A DNA stretch of 64,000 nucleotides from Pseudoduganella lutea (GCF_004209755.1 NZ_CP035913.1:310001-374000), one strand, 5' to 3'. Shown: positions 15,533 to 25,668, counted from the stretch's first letter. Numbers and translations are program-made. Notes: generated by a model from the letters alone, not told the origin.

Positions 15533-16741
15533 TCAAAAATAGTAACCCGCCTGCAGGTTGATGCGCCGGGAATACCTGTCGTGCTGCCCGGCGGTCGAGG
15601 CCAGTCCGCCGAAATCGGGCGACAGGTAGGGATGGTGCTTCCCGAGCATGAGGTCCGCCTGGAAGAACCATTTGCCCGCCGAGAAGGACAGGCCGGTCAC
15701 GTTCTGTCGCGACGGGCCGTAGCCACCGATGCGCTTGTGCAGCGCGCTGTAGTCGTTGTACACCTTGAAGCCGCCGAACGGCCCGACGGTGCCGGCGATG
15801 TCATGACTCACGTTGGCGATATAGATGTCCCCTTTCGTCGCCACCGGATACGGGTAGCCGAAGCCGCCGACCATCACGAAGCTGTTGGCATCCAGGCCGC
15901 CATAGGTCTCGGTGGGCGCGTGACGGGTCTTGTAGCGGTAGCGCATCGCCTGCAGCATCACGGTCACCGGCCCGGGCGTGGCGCGGTAGTGGATGGCGAA
16001 GGCATGGCGCCGCGTGTTCTCGCCGGCGCCGTTGCGGATGTCGCCGCCCAGCACCGACGCGCCGAATTCCTGCTTGATGGCGGTATCGGCCTGCCATGCG
16101 GCGCGGGCGACCAGCGTGTTGCGCTCGCTGTCGCGCTGGCCCGTGCCATAGCCGTGTTCGTCATCGTCGCGCACGATGTTGTACGAGTAGCGGTTCGATG
16201 CCGGCGCCGTGTTGTCGCCGCCGCCATAGGAACCGCCATCGCGCGGGAAGAAGGCCAGCTGCCATTCGAGCTTGCCGGGGGCGCTGGCATAGGAAATGCC
16301 GGCATCGTACTTGTCCTCGAAACCGGCATAGAAGGCGATGGACTCGTAGAAGTTGTTCGACGCGAACGGCAGAAGGCCGAACGGCACCTTCGTCACGCCC
16401 GCCTGCAGGGTGCTGCGGTCGGCGAAGCGCAGGCCCACCCAGCCGTGATGCAGGAAGTGCTGCCAGTAGCCGCCCTGCCCTTCCGGAAAGCGGTTGTAGC
16501 GGTATTGGGCCGAGGCGATACGGGTGCCGTCGTCATACTTGACCTCGATGCGCGCGGTATCGAGGCCGACGAAGCCGCGCGGCTTCTCCGGCTGCCAGCC
16601 CTTGTGCACATAATTGAAGCGGATCGCGCCGCCGATCGTGAGCGGCGATGCGGGTTCGTCCGCGTGGGCGTGGCCGCCCGCCAGCATGGCGGGGCCCAGC
16701 ACGGCGGCGGCACATGCGCGCCGGAGTCGAATGCTGATCAT
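15533..16741 (-). CDS. Outer-membrane beta-barrel (porin-like) protein
   Basis: 402 residues with an N-terminal signal peptide (MISIRLRRACAAAVLGPAMLAGGHAHA) and a C-terminal strand RRINLQAGYYF ending in Phe, the usual BAM recognition signal. Alternating amphipathic strands, aromatic girdles and Gly/Asp-rich loops (FFPRDGGSYGGGDNTAPASNRYSYN) fit a 14-18 strand barrel. I cannot assign a named family; phosphate- or sugar-selective porins are possible. The start at 16741 follows GGGGAAG; the longer frame adds only nine residues. It converges with the acetyltransferase and lies 91 bp after the BCCT gene on the same strand. Confidence 0.72.
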   Translation of the reverse strand: MISIRLRRACAAAVLGPAMLAGGHAHADEPASPLTIGGAIRFNYVHKGWQPEKPRGFVGLDTARIEVKYDDGTRIASAQYRYNRFPEGQGGYWQHFLHHGWVGLRFADRSTLQAGVTKVPFGLLPFASNNFYESIAFYAGFEDKYDAGISYASAPGKLEWQLAFFPRDGGSYGGGDNTAPASNRYSYNIVRDDDEHGYGTGQRDSERNTLVARAAWQADTAIKQEFGASVLGGDIRNGAGENTRRHAFAIHYRATPGPVTVMLQAMRYRYKTRHAPTETYGGLDANSFVMVGGFGYPYPVATKGDIYIANVSHDIAGTVGPFGGFKVYNDYSALHKRIGGYGPSRQNVTGLSFSAGKWFFQADLMLGKHHPYLSPDFGGLASTAGQHDRYSRRINLQAGYYF

Positions 16742-16832
16742 GATGTTCTTCCCCGGTGCCCTGGGCACCGGCCTTCCGTAACGTTGATTGTCCCGATAGC
16801 TTTCGCGGAGAGGTGATTCGTCCGCGAACAGG

Positions 16833-18419
16833 TCAGCGCGGCTCGTTCGCGATGGCCTTGACGAAGCCGGCGATGAGCAACAGCATCAGGGCAATGAAGG
16901 GCGGCCCCATGGCGACCGCCCCGGCCTGGATGGCCTTGAGGGCGGTATTGTCGCCGATGACGAACAGGATCACCGTCACGAATGCGATCATCAGCAGCCA
17001 GATGACACGTTGCGCGGCCGGCGTGTCCGTATCGCCGCCGGCGGCCAGGCTGTCGACCACCATGGCGCCCGAGTTGACGGAAGTGACCATGAAGATTACC
17101 AGCAGCACCACCACGAGCATCGACGTGGCGCCGAACATCGGCAGCGTTTCAAGGAAATGGAAGATGGCCATGTCGACGTTCATCGTGCCGCTGGCCAGTG
17201 CGCCGGTTCCCGAGGCCACGCTGGCGATGGCGCCGCCACCGAACGCGGTGAACCATAGAATGGCCACGGCCGTCGGCGCGAGCAGCACCACGCCGACCAA
17301 CTGGCGCAGCGTGCGGCCTTTCGACACCCGCGCCACGAACACGCCGACCAGGGGGCCCCACGTGCACCACCATGCCCAGTAGAACACGGTCCAGCCGTGG
17401 TACCAGTCCTGGTCGGTCCGGCCGATCCAGTTGCTCAACGGGAGGAAGTACCTGCCGAAGTCGATCGTCGTGCCCAGCACGCCCGAAGAAAACGCCATCA
17501 CGCCCACGCCGGCCACCACGATCGCAAACAGCAACAGTGCCAGCAGCATGTTGATGTTGCTGAGCAGCTTGAGCCCGGAATCGAGGCCGCGCCACAGCGA
17601 TATAGCGGCCAGCAGCGTGACGACGGCAATGAACAGCATCTGGTGCATGATCGTGTTCGGCAGGCCGAGCACGTGGGTGATGCCGGCGGTCGCCTGCATG
17701 GCGCCCAGGCCGATCGACGTCGCCAGGCCGAAGACGGTCAGCACCACGGTGAAGATGTCCACGGCGTGGCCGATCGGACCCTTGTGCGCCTTGCCGAGCA
17801 GGGGTTGCAGGCCCGAGCTGAGCGAGAACGGCAGGCCCTTGTTGTACGAGAAGTAGCCGACCACGATGGCCACCGTGAGGTAGATGGCCCACGGATGGAA
17901 GCCCCAATGGAAGATCGTCGCGCCCATCGCCGCATGTGCCGCCTCGGGTGTGCGGCTGGCGATGCCGAATGGTGTCTCGAACCACGCCGTGTAGTGTGCC
18001 ACCGGTTCCGCGACGCCCCAGTACAGCAGCCCCACACCCATGCCCGCGGCGAACATCATGCAGAACCAGGAGAGGGTGCGGAACTCGGGCCGGGCATCCT
18101 TGCCGCCCAGCCGGATCTTTCCATAAGGGGAGACCGCCAGTACGGCACAAAACAGCACCATCACGTTCCCGCCGATCATGATCAGCCAGTCCAGGTGTTT
18201 CAGGGTTGCCGTCTTGATGTCCTCCAGCGCCGCGGCGGCGGCCGGCGGGTCGAACAATGCGCCGGACACCAGCGCCAGCACGATGAGAATCGAGAGGGGG
18301 AAAATGACCCTGTGCATCTTCAGCCCGAGCACTTCGATGTTGAAGTCCGTGGGTAACCGGACTTCCGTGCGGGTAGCCGCGGGTGTGGCCGTGGACAGGC
18401 CTGAGGCGATCTGCTTCAT
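16833..18419 (-). CDS. BCCT-family betaine/carnitine/choline transporter
   Basis: Inner-membrane carrier for a quaternary ammonium compound, 528 residues with about twelve membrane helices. The BCCT signatures MGVGLLYWGVAEPVAHY (helix 3 area) and the Trp-rich WTVFYWAWWCTWGPLVGVFVARVSKGRT are both present. The first in-frame start (18440) is not preferred because GGAG lies six bases before the ATG of MKQIASG at 18419. No long C-terminal regulatory extension is present, which argues for a catabolic rather than an osmotic role. It precedes the Rieske-oxygenase operon on the same strand map and may supply its substrate. Confidence 0.93.
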   Translation of the reverse strand: MKQIASGLSTATPAATRTEVRLPTDFNIEVLGLKMHRVIFPLSILIVLALVSGALFDPPAAAAALEDIKTATLKHLDWLIMIGGNVMVLFCAVLAVSPYGKIRLGGKDARPEFRTLSWFCMMFAAGMGVGLLYWGVAEPVAHYTAWFETPFGIASRTPEAAHAAMGATIFHWGFHPWAIYLTVAIVVGYFSYNKGLPFSLSSGLQPLLGKAHKGPIGHAVDIFTVVLTVFGLATSIGLGAMQATAGITHVLGLPNTIMHQMLFIAVVTLLAAISLWRGLDSGLKLLSNINMLLALLLFAIVVAGVGVMAFSSGVLGTTIDFGRYFLPLSNWIGRTDQDWYHGWTVFYWAWWCTWGPLVGVFVARVSKGRTLRQLVGVVLLAPTAVAILWFTAFGGGAIASVASGTGALASGTMNVDMAIFHFLETLPMFGATSMLVVVLLVIFMVTSVNSGAMVVDSLAAGGDTDTPAAQRVIWLLMIAFVTVILFVIGDNTALKAIQAGAVAMGPPFIALMLLLIAGFVKAIANEPR

Positions 18420-18559
18420 ATTGTCTCCATTGTTGTTCACTATAGGTCGCCGCGCGCTTTCCGTCTGGTGCGGAAATTCAGCGCGGCGAAGGCCGATGGC
18501 TGGTAGCCATCTTCGGACCGCATTGCATCAACGACAAATCATGAAAAATCGTCGAGTCA

Positions 18560-19729
18560 TCAGCTTTTGTCATGAATCGGCGAGGCCGATGGCGCTGCCG
18601 GCCACCCTGCCCTGCCTGCGGCGACGAACAGCGCGACGGCGCAAGCCGCAAAAAAGCAATACAGGCTCGAGCCGCCGGCTCCGCTCATCCACGCTCCTGC
18701 CAGCAGCGGCCCGATGCAGGAGCCGGCGGCGAAGGTGGTCAGCAGCAAGCCGGCCAGGCCCACGCGCATTCCCGGTTCGACCAGGCCATTCGCCCACGCG
18801 GCGCCAAGCGGATACAGGCAGAACTGCAGCGCACCGGTGCAGCAGGCGAACCCCAGCAGGACTGCGAAGGGCATGGGCTGACCCGTGCCGAGTACCGCAC
18901 TGGCCAGCGCCAGTGCTATCGCCATGCCGCGTACCAGCACGGGCCGTGGCAGGCGGCCGGACAGCACGCCCAGCGGGAACTGCGCCAGCAGGCCAGCCAC
19001 CACGGGACACGCCAGGTACATCGCCGTACCGGCAGCGCTCATGCCATGCTGCGCCGCGTAGATCGCCGCCAAACCGAAGTAGCTGCCGTTGAGCATGCCG
19101 GACACGAGGACAATGGCGAGCGGCCGAGGCACGCGGCGCATGATCCGCCCGAACGTGATGCCCCCCTGCGGCGGCACAGCCGGCGCCGGCGTGCGCGTCA
19201 TCGCCACCGGCACCACGCAACAGGCGAACGCGACGGCAACCGCGATGACGGCGCCACCGTCCGCACCGCCACCGGGCGCGACGCCGAGCTGCCCCAGCAT
19301 CATGCCGGCGTAGGTCGCGATCATGTAGCCCGCCAGCACCCGGCCGCGCCGCGGCCCGTCCGCACGGTCGTTCAGCCAGCTTTCGAGCACAATCACCTGC
19401 GTCATCAGCGCCATGCCGGCGACGACGCGAAGCACGATCCAGAACGACAGCGCCGCGCCAAGCTCATGGGCCAGAACCGCAGCCACCATGACGCCGGTAC
19501 CCGCCGCGAACAGCCGGACGTGGCCGAACCGCTCGATGAACAGGTGGCCCACGCTCCCGCCGATCGCCATGCCCAGCGCGTTGGCCGCCATCAAGGCGCC
19601 GATCCATACTTCGGTAGCGCCGCCGGCGCCCAGGCGCAGCGCGAGGTGGGAAATCAGCAGCGTGGCGCCGAACTGCAGCAGCGCCGCGGACAGGTAGAGC
19701 GCGCCGAAGGTCTTGCCGGTGGCCGCCAT
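18560..19729 (-). CDS. MFS transporter (YcaD-like)
   Basis: 389-residue inner-membrane protein with about twelve hydrophobic helices; ESWLNDRADGPRRGRVLAGYMIATYAGMMLGQL around residues 118-150 is characteristic of the YcaD-type major facilitator. It is the last gene of the amine operon, 39 bp after the cupin gene. The start was taken as the ATG at 19729, nine bases after AGGG, rather than the GTG at 19735. Substrate unknown. Confidence 0.8.
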   Translation of the reverse strand: MAATGKTFGALYLSAALLQFGATLLISHLALRLGAGGATEVWIGALMAANALGMAIGGSVGHLFIERFGHVRLFAAGTGVMVAAVLAHELGAALSFWIVLRVVAGMALMTQVIVLESWLNDRADGPRRGRVLAGYMIATYAGMMLGQLGVAPGGGADGGAVIAVAVAFACCVVPVAMTRTPAPAVPPQGGITFGRIMRRVPRPLAIVLVSGMLNGSYFGLAAIYAAQHGMSAAGTAMYLACPVVAGLLAQFPLGVLSGRLPRPVLVRGMAIALALASAVLGTGQPMPFAVLLGFACCTGALQFCLYPLGAAWANGLVEPGMRVGLAGLLLTTFAAGSCIGPLLAGAWMSGAGGSSLYCFFAACAVALFVAAGRAGWPAAPSASPIHDKS

Positions 19730-19768
19730 GTTCACGTTCCCTTGGTGCTGCCGGCACCTGGCATGCCC

Positions 19769-20152
19769 TCAGGCGAGCTCATGCAATTCCCTCCAGTTGG
19801 CCGGGCGCACCACGTAGCCGAACAGCGCGTGTCCGCCATACACCAGTTCGGTGCCTTCCGGTATCCAGGCCAGTTGTCCCGGCGTGATGCGCAACGGCTC
19901 GCCATTGGCCTGGAGCTCGAGGACGCCTTCGATCACGAAGATGAGCTCGTCGTACAGCACCGTCCATTCCACCCCGGCCCCCTCCCATCGGGCGAAGCCG
20001 AAGCCGATATGGGGCGATACCTCGTTCGATACCGCGCGGGCCACCCACGCGGCGCCAGGTGGCCCGCCGCGCTGCGTGTAGTCGAGCGATGCGTGGTCGA
20101 CCAGCACCACGGGGCGCTTGCCCGCCGTGCCTGCCTTGGCAACCGGGCTCAC
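19769..20152 (-). CDS. Cupin-domain protein
   Basis: 127-residue single cupin. The beta-barrel core reads WTVLYDELIFVIEGVLELQANGEPLRITPGQLAWIPEGTELVYGG, similar to EutQ-like and ectoine-synthase-like cupins. The typical His-rich first metal motif is only partly kept (ELIFVIEG), so metal binding is uncertain. It begins with GTG and overlaps the stop of the FAD oxidase gene by four bases (GTGA), indicating translational coupling and probably a function in the same pathway. Confidence 0.8.
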   Translation of the reverse strand: MSPVAKAGTAGKRPVVLVDHASLDYTQRGGPPGAAWVARAVSNEVSPHIGFGFARWEGAGVEWTVLYDELIFVIEGVLELQANGEPLRITPGQLAWIPEGTELVYGGHALFGYVVRPANWRELHELA

Positions 20153-21474
20153 AGCTCGCTCCTGCTCGACCAGGCCGCCAGCTGGATGCGCGAACGTACG
20201 CCGATGCCGAGGAACGGCTCCGGCGGATTACGCGAGGGCATGCCGGTGACGGCCTCGATATCGCGCAACTGTTCCGAGCCGGCGCCGATCGCCCGGTCGG
20301 CCAGCAGCGTGCCGGAGATGGTGCCCCAGGCCGCACCCACGCCGTTGTCGCAGGCCGTGGCGTACACGCCCTGGTCGAGCTCACCGAAGAAATTGGTGAA
20401 GTTGCGCGAGATGGCGTACACCCCGCCCCACGTATGGCTGAAGGGCACGTCGGCCAGGTGCGGGAAGCGGGCCAGGAAGGCGGCACGGTGTTTCGCGCGC
20501 ACCTGCTCGCGCATCGCATCGCTGGTGCTGCGGCCATAGCGCGGCACGTGCTTGTACGTGTTGCGGATGATAAGCCGGCGGTCCTGCGTCATGCGCACGG
20601 TGGTGCCGGCGTGGTCGGCCGGCGTCAGCCCCCAGTCGAGTTGCCCGCCGTAGCGCGCCAGTTCGGCATCTGTCAGCGGCCGCGTCCAGCTGGCGAACGT
20701 CATGACCGGCAGCAGGCGGTTGCGCAGGTAGCCGAATTCCTGCGTGAAGATGCTGGTGCCGAGCAGCAGCGTGGGCGTGGCGATGCTGCCGTCGTCGCCA
20801 TGCAGTGTCCAGCCGCCCTGCCCGCGCTCGAGCCGGCGGATCGGCGACTCTTCAAGCAGCTCGACATTGGGAGGCAGCGAGCGCGCCAGCCCGGTGACGA
20901 GCGCGGCCGGCTGCATCAGGTAGCAGCCGGGCGTGAAGATCGCATCGCTGTAGTGATCGGTACCGAGCACGGCCTTCAGCTCCTGCGGCCCGGCGCGGCG
21001 GAACGGCTCGCCCAGTTCGCCCAGCAGGCGTTCGAAATGGTCCAGGTAAGCCTGGCCGCGCGGCCCGACCGCGCCCTGGTATTTGCCGGCAGGTGACCAC
21101 TGGCAGTCGATGCGGTGCTTCTCGATCAGGCCCTGCAATTGCGCGATGGCGGCCCGGTTCAGCCGCAGCAGGCGCTGCTTGTGGGCCGGATCGGGATGCT
21201 CCAACGCGAATTTGTGGGGCAGGTCGATCACGAAGCCGGAATTGCGGCCCGAGGCGCCGAAGCCGGCGCGCTGGGCATCGACGAGCAGGATGCGCGCTTC
21301 GGGCAGCCGTTCGGCCAGCCGGCGCGCGGCGGCCAGGCCGGCGAAGCCGGCACCGATCACCGCATAGTCGGCCTGCTGCCTGCCTTGCAGGCGCCGCACG
21401 GCCGGGCGCGGGGCGAGGGCCGCATACCAGCCGCAGCCGCCGTCGTCGAAGGGAAGATTGATGTGCTTGGTCAT
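20149..21474 (-). CDS. FAD-dependent amine oxidoreductase (DAO family)
   Basis: 441-residue flavoenzyme of the D-amino-acid-oxidase-like superfamily, closest in look to gamma-glutamylputrescine oxidase or sarcosine/dimethylglycine oxidases. It has the dinucleotide-binding motif YAVIGAGFAGLAAARRLAE at about residues 37-55, the GASGRNSGFVID stretch near 74 and a C-terminal GVYATACDNGVGAAWGTISGTLLADRAIG. The first 35 residues contain the short N-terminal extension seen in PuuB-like proteins. It lies 9 bp after the rubredoxin-reductase gene. An amine or N-methyl substrate is inferred from the cluster. Confidence 0.85.
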   Translation of the reverse strand: MTKHINLPFDDGGCGWYAALAPRPAVRRLQGRQQADYAVIGAGFAGLAAARRLAERLPEARILLVDAQRAGFGASGRNSGFVIDLPHKFALEHPDPAHKQRLLRLNRAAIAQLQGLIEKHRIDCQWSPAGKYQGAVGPRGQAYLDHFERLLGELGEPFRRAGPQELKAVLGTDHYSDAIFTPGCYLMQPAALVTGLARSLPPNVELLEESPIRRLERGQGGWTLHGDDGSIATPTLLLGTSIFTQEFGYLRNRLLPVMTFASWTRPLTDAELARYGGQLDWGLTPADHAGTTVRMTQDRRLIIRNTYKHVPRYGRSTSDAMREQVRAKHRAAFLARFPHLADVPFSHTWGGVYAISRNFTNFFGELDQGVYATACDNGVGAAWGTISGTLLADRAIGAGSEQLRDIEAVTGMPSRNPPEPFLGIGVRSRIQLAAWSSRSEL

Positions 21475-21483
21475 GATGTGCTT

Positions 21484-22878
21484 TCAGGCGGCGGCGCGTT
21501 GATCTTGCTGGCAGGTTTGCAGGAAGGCGTTGCGTTGGGCCTGCGCCGCGGCACCCAGCAATACGAAGCCGCGCAGCGCGCCTTGCGTATCGTGGAAGGC
21601 GCACTGCAGGCCATCGCTGGTCGGTGTGCACTGCCATGCGCCGGCCGTACCGGGTGCCGGGGCCAGCAGGCACAACGGCATTACCGGCGTCTTGACCGTC
21701 ACCGGCATCAATGGGTACGCCACGGCCGTGGGCTGGCCGAGCAGCGTGCGGGCAAGGGCCTGGATGCCCTGGTTGATCGGCGTCAGGTAGGGCAGCAGGC
21801 AACCGTCGATCTCGATGCAGTCGCCCAGCGCGTGGATGCCGGGCTGCGACGTCCGCAGGTGCGCGTCGACCTGGATCCCGCAACCGGTGGCGATGCCGGC
21901 ATCCGCGGCCAGCGACACGTCGGCGCGCAGGCCGATCGCCGACAGGACAAGGTCCGCGTCGACCTGCCGGCCGTCGGCCAGCGCCAGCCGATAGCCATCG
22001 GCCGCGCGGTCGATGCGCCGTACCGTTGTGTTCAGGCGCCACCGGACACCGAGGCCCGACAACGCATCCTGCAGCCGCTGCCCGGCTTGCGCCGGCAGCA
22101 GGCGTTCCATCGGCCAGCGGCCCAGCCCCACCACGGTGACCTCGATGCCGGCGGCGGCCAGGTCATTGGCGAATTCGCAGCCGATCAGGCCATCGCCCAG
22201 GATGGCGACACGGCGCGCGCCAGCCAGCCGCTCGCGGAACCGGCGGTATTCCTGCAGGTCGTTCACGCTCAGCACCGCATCCGCCTCGCCGTCGATGGCG
22301 GGCCGCACGGGCCGCGCGCCGCAGGCCAGCACCAGCTGGCCGTAGGTCATCTCGCCCAGGCTGGTTTGCAGGCGGCGGGCCTGGGCATCGATGCGCTCCA
22401 CGCGGCAATGCGGATACACGCGGATGCCGAGGCGCTGTTCGATCGCCAGCGGCGACTCGGTCGCCATGGCATCCGCCGCCCTGCCCTGCGCCATGCCGAT
22501 CGACAGCGCCGGCTTTGAGTACACGAAGCCGTCATCGGCCGTCACCACGCGGATCTCGGCGGTCGGGTCGTTCCTGCGCAGCGCGGCGGCCAGCCCGTAG
22601 CCGGCATGGCCGCTGCCGACGATGACGACCGGCTGGCGCGGCACCACCGCCGCGACTGCCGCGGTTACTGCCTTCTCCTGCAATGGCGCCGCGGCCACGG
22701 CGGCCACCGGCACGCTGACATCGAGCATCTCGAAATCCGCCTTGCCCACCTTGCAGTCGGGGCACAGCCAGTCGTCCGGCACGTCTTCCCAGCGCGTGCC
22801 CGGCGCGATGCCGTCCTCCGGCCAGCCTTTGGCCTCGTCGTAGACCAGGCCACAGATAATGCACAGCCATGTTTTCAT
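21484..22878 (-). CDS. Rubredoxin - FAD/NAD(P) reductase fusion
   Basis: A single 464-residue polypeptide joins an N-terminal rubredoxin (residues 1-50; iron ligands Cys6, Cys9, Cys39 and Cys42 in CIICG and CPDCK) through an Ala/Val-rich linker (about 54-82) to a pyridine-nucleotide-disulphide-type reductase ([19 protein letters not shown] near 84; second Rossmann motif [18 protein letters not shown] near 225; IHALGDC near 350). It probably passes NAD(P)H electrons through its own rubredoxin to an oxygenase. It lies 9 bp before the DAO gene and 22 bp after the aldehyde dehydrogenase, and no other reductase or ferredoxin gene is in the operon, so it is the likely partner of the Rieske oxygenase. 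Confidence 0.93.
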   Translation of the reverse strand: MKTWLCIICGLVYDEAKGWPEDGIAPGTRWEDVPDDWLCPDCKVGKADFEMLDVSVPVAAVAAAPLQEKAVTAAVAAVVPRQPVVIVGSGHAGYGLAAALRRNDPTAEIRVVTADDGFVYSKPALSIGMAQGRAADAMATESPLAIEQRLGIRVYPHCRVERIDAQARRLQTSLGEMTYGQLVLACGARPVRPAIDGEADAVLSVNDLQEYRRFRERLAGARRVAILGDGLIGCEFANDLAAAGIEVTVVGLGRWPMERLLPAQAGQRLQDALSGLGVRWRLNTTVRRIDRAADGYRLALADGRQVDADLVLSAIGLRADVSLAADAGIATGCGIQVDAHLRTSQPGIHALGDCIEIDGCLLPYLTPINQGIQALARTLLGQPTAVAYPLMPVTVKTPVMPLCLLAPAPGTAGAWQCTPTSDGLQCAFHDTQGALRGFVLLGAAAQAQRNAFLQTCQQDQRAAA

Positions 22879-22900
22879 GATCGTCTCCTCCTGCTGCTGT

Positions 22901-24346
22901 TTATTCGCCGGCCACGCGGATGCCGATGTTCTTGGTGCGCACGTAGCTGTACAGCGCTTCCTGCCCCTTTTCGCGGCCGAAGCCGGACAGGCCCACGCCG
23001 CCGAACGGGGTCTCGATGCCGCCTGCGTACCACTCGTTGACGAACACCTGGCCCGCCTTCAGCCGGCGCGCGCAGCGCATGGCGCGGCTGATGTCCTGCG
23101 TGAAGACGCCGGCGACCAGGCCGAACTCGGTACCGTTGGCAATGGCCAGCGCTTCCTCTTCCGTGTCGAACGGGATCACGGCAAGCACCGGGCCGAACAC
23201 TTCTTCCTGGGCGATGCGCATGGTCGGCGCTACATCGCGGAACACGGTCGGCTGCATGAACCAGCCGGCCCGTTCGCGGCACGCGGCGCCGCCGGCGGCC
23301 AGGCGCGCACCGTCATCGACGGCCTTGCGGCACATCGTTTCGATCTGTTCGAGCTGGCCGGCGCTGATCACGGGCGTCAGGTCGGGGTTCTCGCAGCCGG
23401 GGCCGATGCGCAGGCCATCGGCAAGCGCGGCCACGGCATCGGCCACCTCGTCGTACACGGCGCGCTGCACCAGCAGGCGCGACATGGCGGAACACACCTG
23501 CCCGGCATTGAAGAAGATGCCGCTCTTCACACTGTCGAGAAGCTGCTGGCGGTCGGCGTCGGCGAAGACCAGCGCGGCCGATTTGCCGCCCAGTTCCATC
23601 ACGCTTGGGATGGCGCGCGCCGCAGCGCCGCGCAGGATCGACTGGCCGGTGGCCACCGAGCCGGTGAACACGATCTGATCGACGTGGCGGTGCTCCACCA
23701 GGTGCGCGCCGACCTGGCGCCCGGGGCCGCACAGCAGGTTCACGGCGCCTTTCGGCAAGCCGGCCCTGGCGATCGCCTCGAACAGCACGCACATGCCCAG
23801 CGGCGACAGTTCCGGCGATTTGACGACCACCGCGTTGCCGGCGGCCAGTGCCGGCGCCAGCGACCGGGCACAGATCGACACGGGGAAGTTCCACGGCACG
23901 ATCTGGGCCGATACGCCCATCGGATCGTAGACCGTGAAGTCCATGTAGCCGTCGCCCAGCGGGATCGAGGTGCCCTCGATCTTGTCGGCCACGCCGGCGT
24001 AGTATTCGAAATAACGGGCCGCTTCGGTGAATTCATCCCTGGCGTCGCGCAGGCTCTTGCCGTTTTCGTGGCACAGCACCCATGCGCCCTCGTCGGCCAC
24101 CACGCGGATTTCGTCGGCGATGCGCAGCAGCCAGGTGACGCGCTGCGCAGGGCGTACGCGGGTCAACTCCGCCCGGTCGGCGCAGCGGCGTGCCGCCGCA
24201 AGCGCGCGCTCGGCGTCGTCCCTGCCCGCTTCCGCGATGGTGGCCAGCGGCTCGCCGGTCGCCGGATTGTCGACGGTCAGCGAACGCGTGCTGTCGCACC
24301 ATTCGCCATCGATATAGTTCAGCCAGTGCGGCTTTATCGGGAACAT
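22901..24346 (-). CDS. NAD(P)-dependent aldehyde dehydrogenase (betaine-aldehyde-dehydrogenase-like)
   Basis: 481-residue ALDH superfamily enzyme. General-base Glu in VMELGGKSA and nucleophile Cys in [13 protein letters not shown] are both present; VPWNFPV and the GSVATG cofactor loop are intact, and [15 protein letters not shown] closes the C-terminal part. It probably oxidises the aldehyde released by the oxygenase or oxidase of this cluster (for instance formaldehyde-derived or betaine-type aldehydes; substrate inferred). GAGGAG precedes the start and overlaps the stop of the Rieske gene; the two are separated by 9 bp. Confidence 0.92.
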   Translation of the reverse strand: MFPIKPHWLNYIDGEWCDSTRSLTVDNPATGEPLATIAEAGRDDAERALAAARRCADRAELTRVRPAQRVTWLLRIADEIRVVADEGAWVLCHENGKSLRDARDEFTEAARYFEYYAGVADKIEGTSIPLGDGYMDFTVYDPMGVSAQIVPWNFPVSICARSLAPALAAGNAVVVKSPELSPLGMCVLFEAIARAGLPKGAVNLLCGPGRQVGAHLVEHRHVDQIVFTGSVATGQSILRGAAARAIPSVMELGGKSAALVFADADRQQLLDSVKSGIFFNAGQVCSAMSRLLVQRAVYDEVADAVAALADGLRIGPGCENPDLTPVISAGQLEQIETMCRKAVDDGARLAAGGAACRERAGWFMQPTVFRDVAPTMRIAQEEVFGPVLAVIPFDTEEEALAIANGTEFGLVAGVFTQDISRAMRCARRLKAGQVFVNEWYAGGIETPFGGVGLSGFGREKGQEALYSYVRTKNIGIRVAGE

Positions 24347-24355
24347 GGCCGCTCC

Positions 24356-25558
24356 TCAGGCCGCGGCCGCGCCGGATTGCGCCGCGGCCAGCAGCTGGCG
24401 CGCGCCCCATTGATGAAAATAGTGCGTGGGCACGTCCATCTCGGGCGAGAACACGCCGCCCTGGTAGCCCGGCGAGGAACGGCCTTTCTGCATGCCCTCG
24501 ACCGAGGCCACGTCTTCGGCGAACACCACGCGCCACGCTTCCAGCACGGCGGCATGGCAGGCGGCGTACTTGTCGTCCAGCGCCTCGTCGCCCACGTAGA
24601 ACAGGCGCAGGTGTTCGATGGTCTTGCCCGGCGCGATCGGCTGCAGCTGCATGGCGAACGCGTGGTCGGCCTGGATACCCAGCAGCACGTTGGGGAAGAA
24701 AGCCACATATTCGGCGTTGCGCAGCTGGTCCTGCGGCCAGTCGGGGAACGTGGGCAGATTGGTGCCCGCAACGTCCGACAGGTTGTAGGCATAGCTGCCC
24801 TGGCCCGCGAAGTGTCCGGCGAACAGGATGTTGTAATGGTCTTCCAGGCGTGAATAGCTGTTCAGCGCCGGATGCACCCACGGCAGGTGGTAGGCCTCGC
24901 AATAGTTCTCCACCGCGAGCTTCCAGTTGCAGTTCACCTCGATGCTGGTGGCGTCGCCGCTGCCCTTGCGGCGCAGCAGGCCCATGCCGTCGCGGCCGAG
25001 GAACCGCGACCAGCGCTCGGTGAGCGGCGCCAGCATGTCTTCCAGCGGCGCTGCGTCGCCCGACAGGTTGACGAACACCATGTCCATCCAGACCTGGCTG
25101 CGGATCGGCTTCAGGCCATGCTTTTCGCAGGCGAAGCGTTCATCCTTGTGCTGGTTGATGCCGCCGATATGCGGCGTTCCCTTCAGGCCGCCGTTCAGGT
25201 CATACGTCCAGGAGTGGTACGGGCAGCGGATGACGCCTTGTACTTCGCCGGGCTGCTCGACCAGCTTCATGCCGCGATGGCTGCACACGTTGTGGAACAC
25301 CTGCAGCACGCCGTCGCGGTTGCGCATCAGCAGCAGCGGCAGGCCCATGAAGTCGACCGGGTTCACCATGCCGTTCTTCGGCAGGTCGCTGGCAAAGCCC
25401 ACGCAGGCCCAGGTCTTGCCCATCACCTGGTCGCGTTCGAGCTCGAAAGCGGCTTGCCCGGTGTAGAACTCGTTGCCCAGGCCGCTGGCCTCGTGGATCG
25501 GGCGCAGCACGTCTTCGAGCTTGTGGAATGCGATGTGCCGGGAAGGGGTAGTGCTCAT
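24356..25558 (-). CDS. Rieske non-haem iron oxygenase, quaternary-amine type
   Basis: Catalytic subunit of a Rieske monooxygenase or demethylase. 400 residues; [2Fe-2S] ligands Cys92-x-His94 and Cys112-x2-His115 (CSHRG, CPYHSW). The mononuclear-iron motif is ENYCEAYHLPWVH with His224 and His229; position 221 is Glu where ring-hydroxylating dioxygenases have the bridging Asp. That Glu is known from carnitine monooxygenase CntA and occurs in related GbcA and choline-monooxygenase-like enzymes. Only an alpha-type subunit is encoded. The start at 25558 has AAGGAG six bases upstream; a longer frame is not used. It is followed closely by ALDH, the rubredoxin-reductase, the DAO oxidase and the cupin. 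Confidence 0.9.
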   Translation of the reverse strand: MSTTPSRHIAFHKLEDVLRPIHEASGLGNEFYTGQAAFELERDQVMGKTWACVGFASDLPKNGMVNPVDFMGLPLLLMRNRDGVLQVFHNVCSHRGMKLVEQPGEVQGVIRCPYHSWTYDLNGGLKGTPHIGGINQHKDERFACEKHGLKPIRSQVWMDMVFVNLSGDAAPLEDMLAPLTERWSRFLGRDGMGLLRRKGSGDATSIEVNCNWKLAVENYCEAYHLPWVHPALNSYSRLEDHYNILFAGHFAGQGSYAYNLSDVAGTNLPTFPDWPQDQLRNAEYVAFFPNVLLGIQADHAFAMQLQPIAPGKTIEHLRLFYVGDEALDDKYAACHAAVLEAWRVVFAEDVASVEGMQKGRSSPGYQGGVFSPEMDVPTHYFHQWGARQLLAAAQSGAAAA

Positions 25559-25668
25559 GTCGATCTCCTTTATCTGCGGGCCCGAATGCCCAGGTGTTGT
25601 GGCACCTAGTTTCGGGCTGCAGGGGAACATCGACAAACGAGTTTTGGACGCTTATTTGTGAGTTTTTG

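Noticed and set aside
16756..18356. Forward-strand frames opposite the BCCT gene (16756-17382 and 17397-18356).
   Set aside because: Antisense to a transporter with all its signatures; composition is typical of shadow frames.
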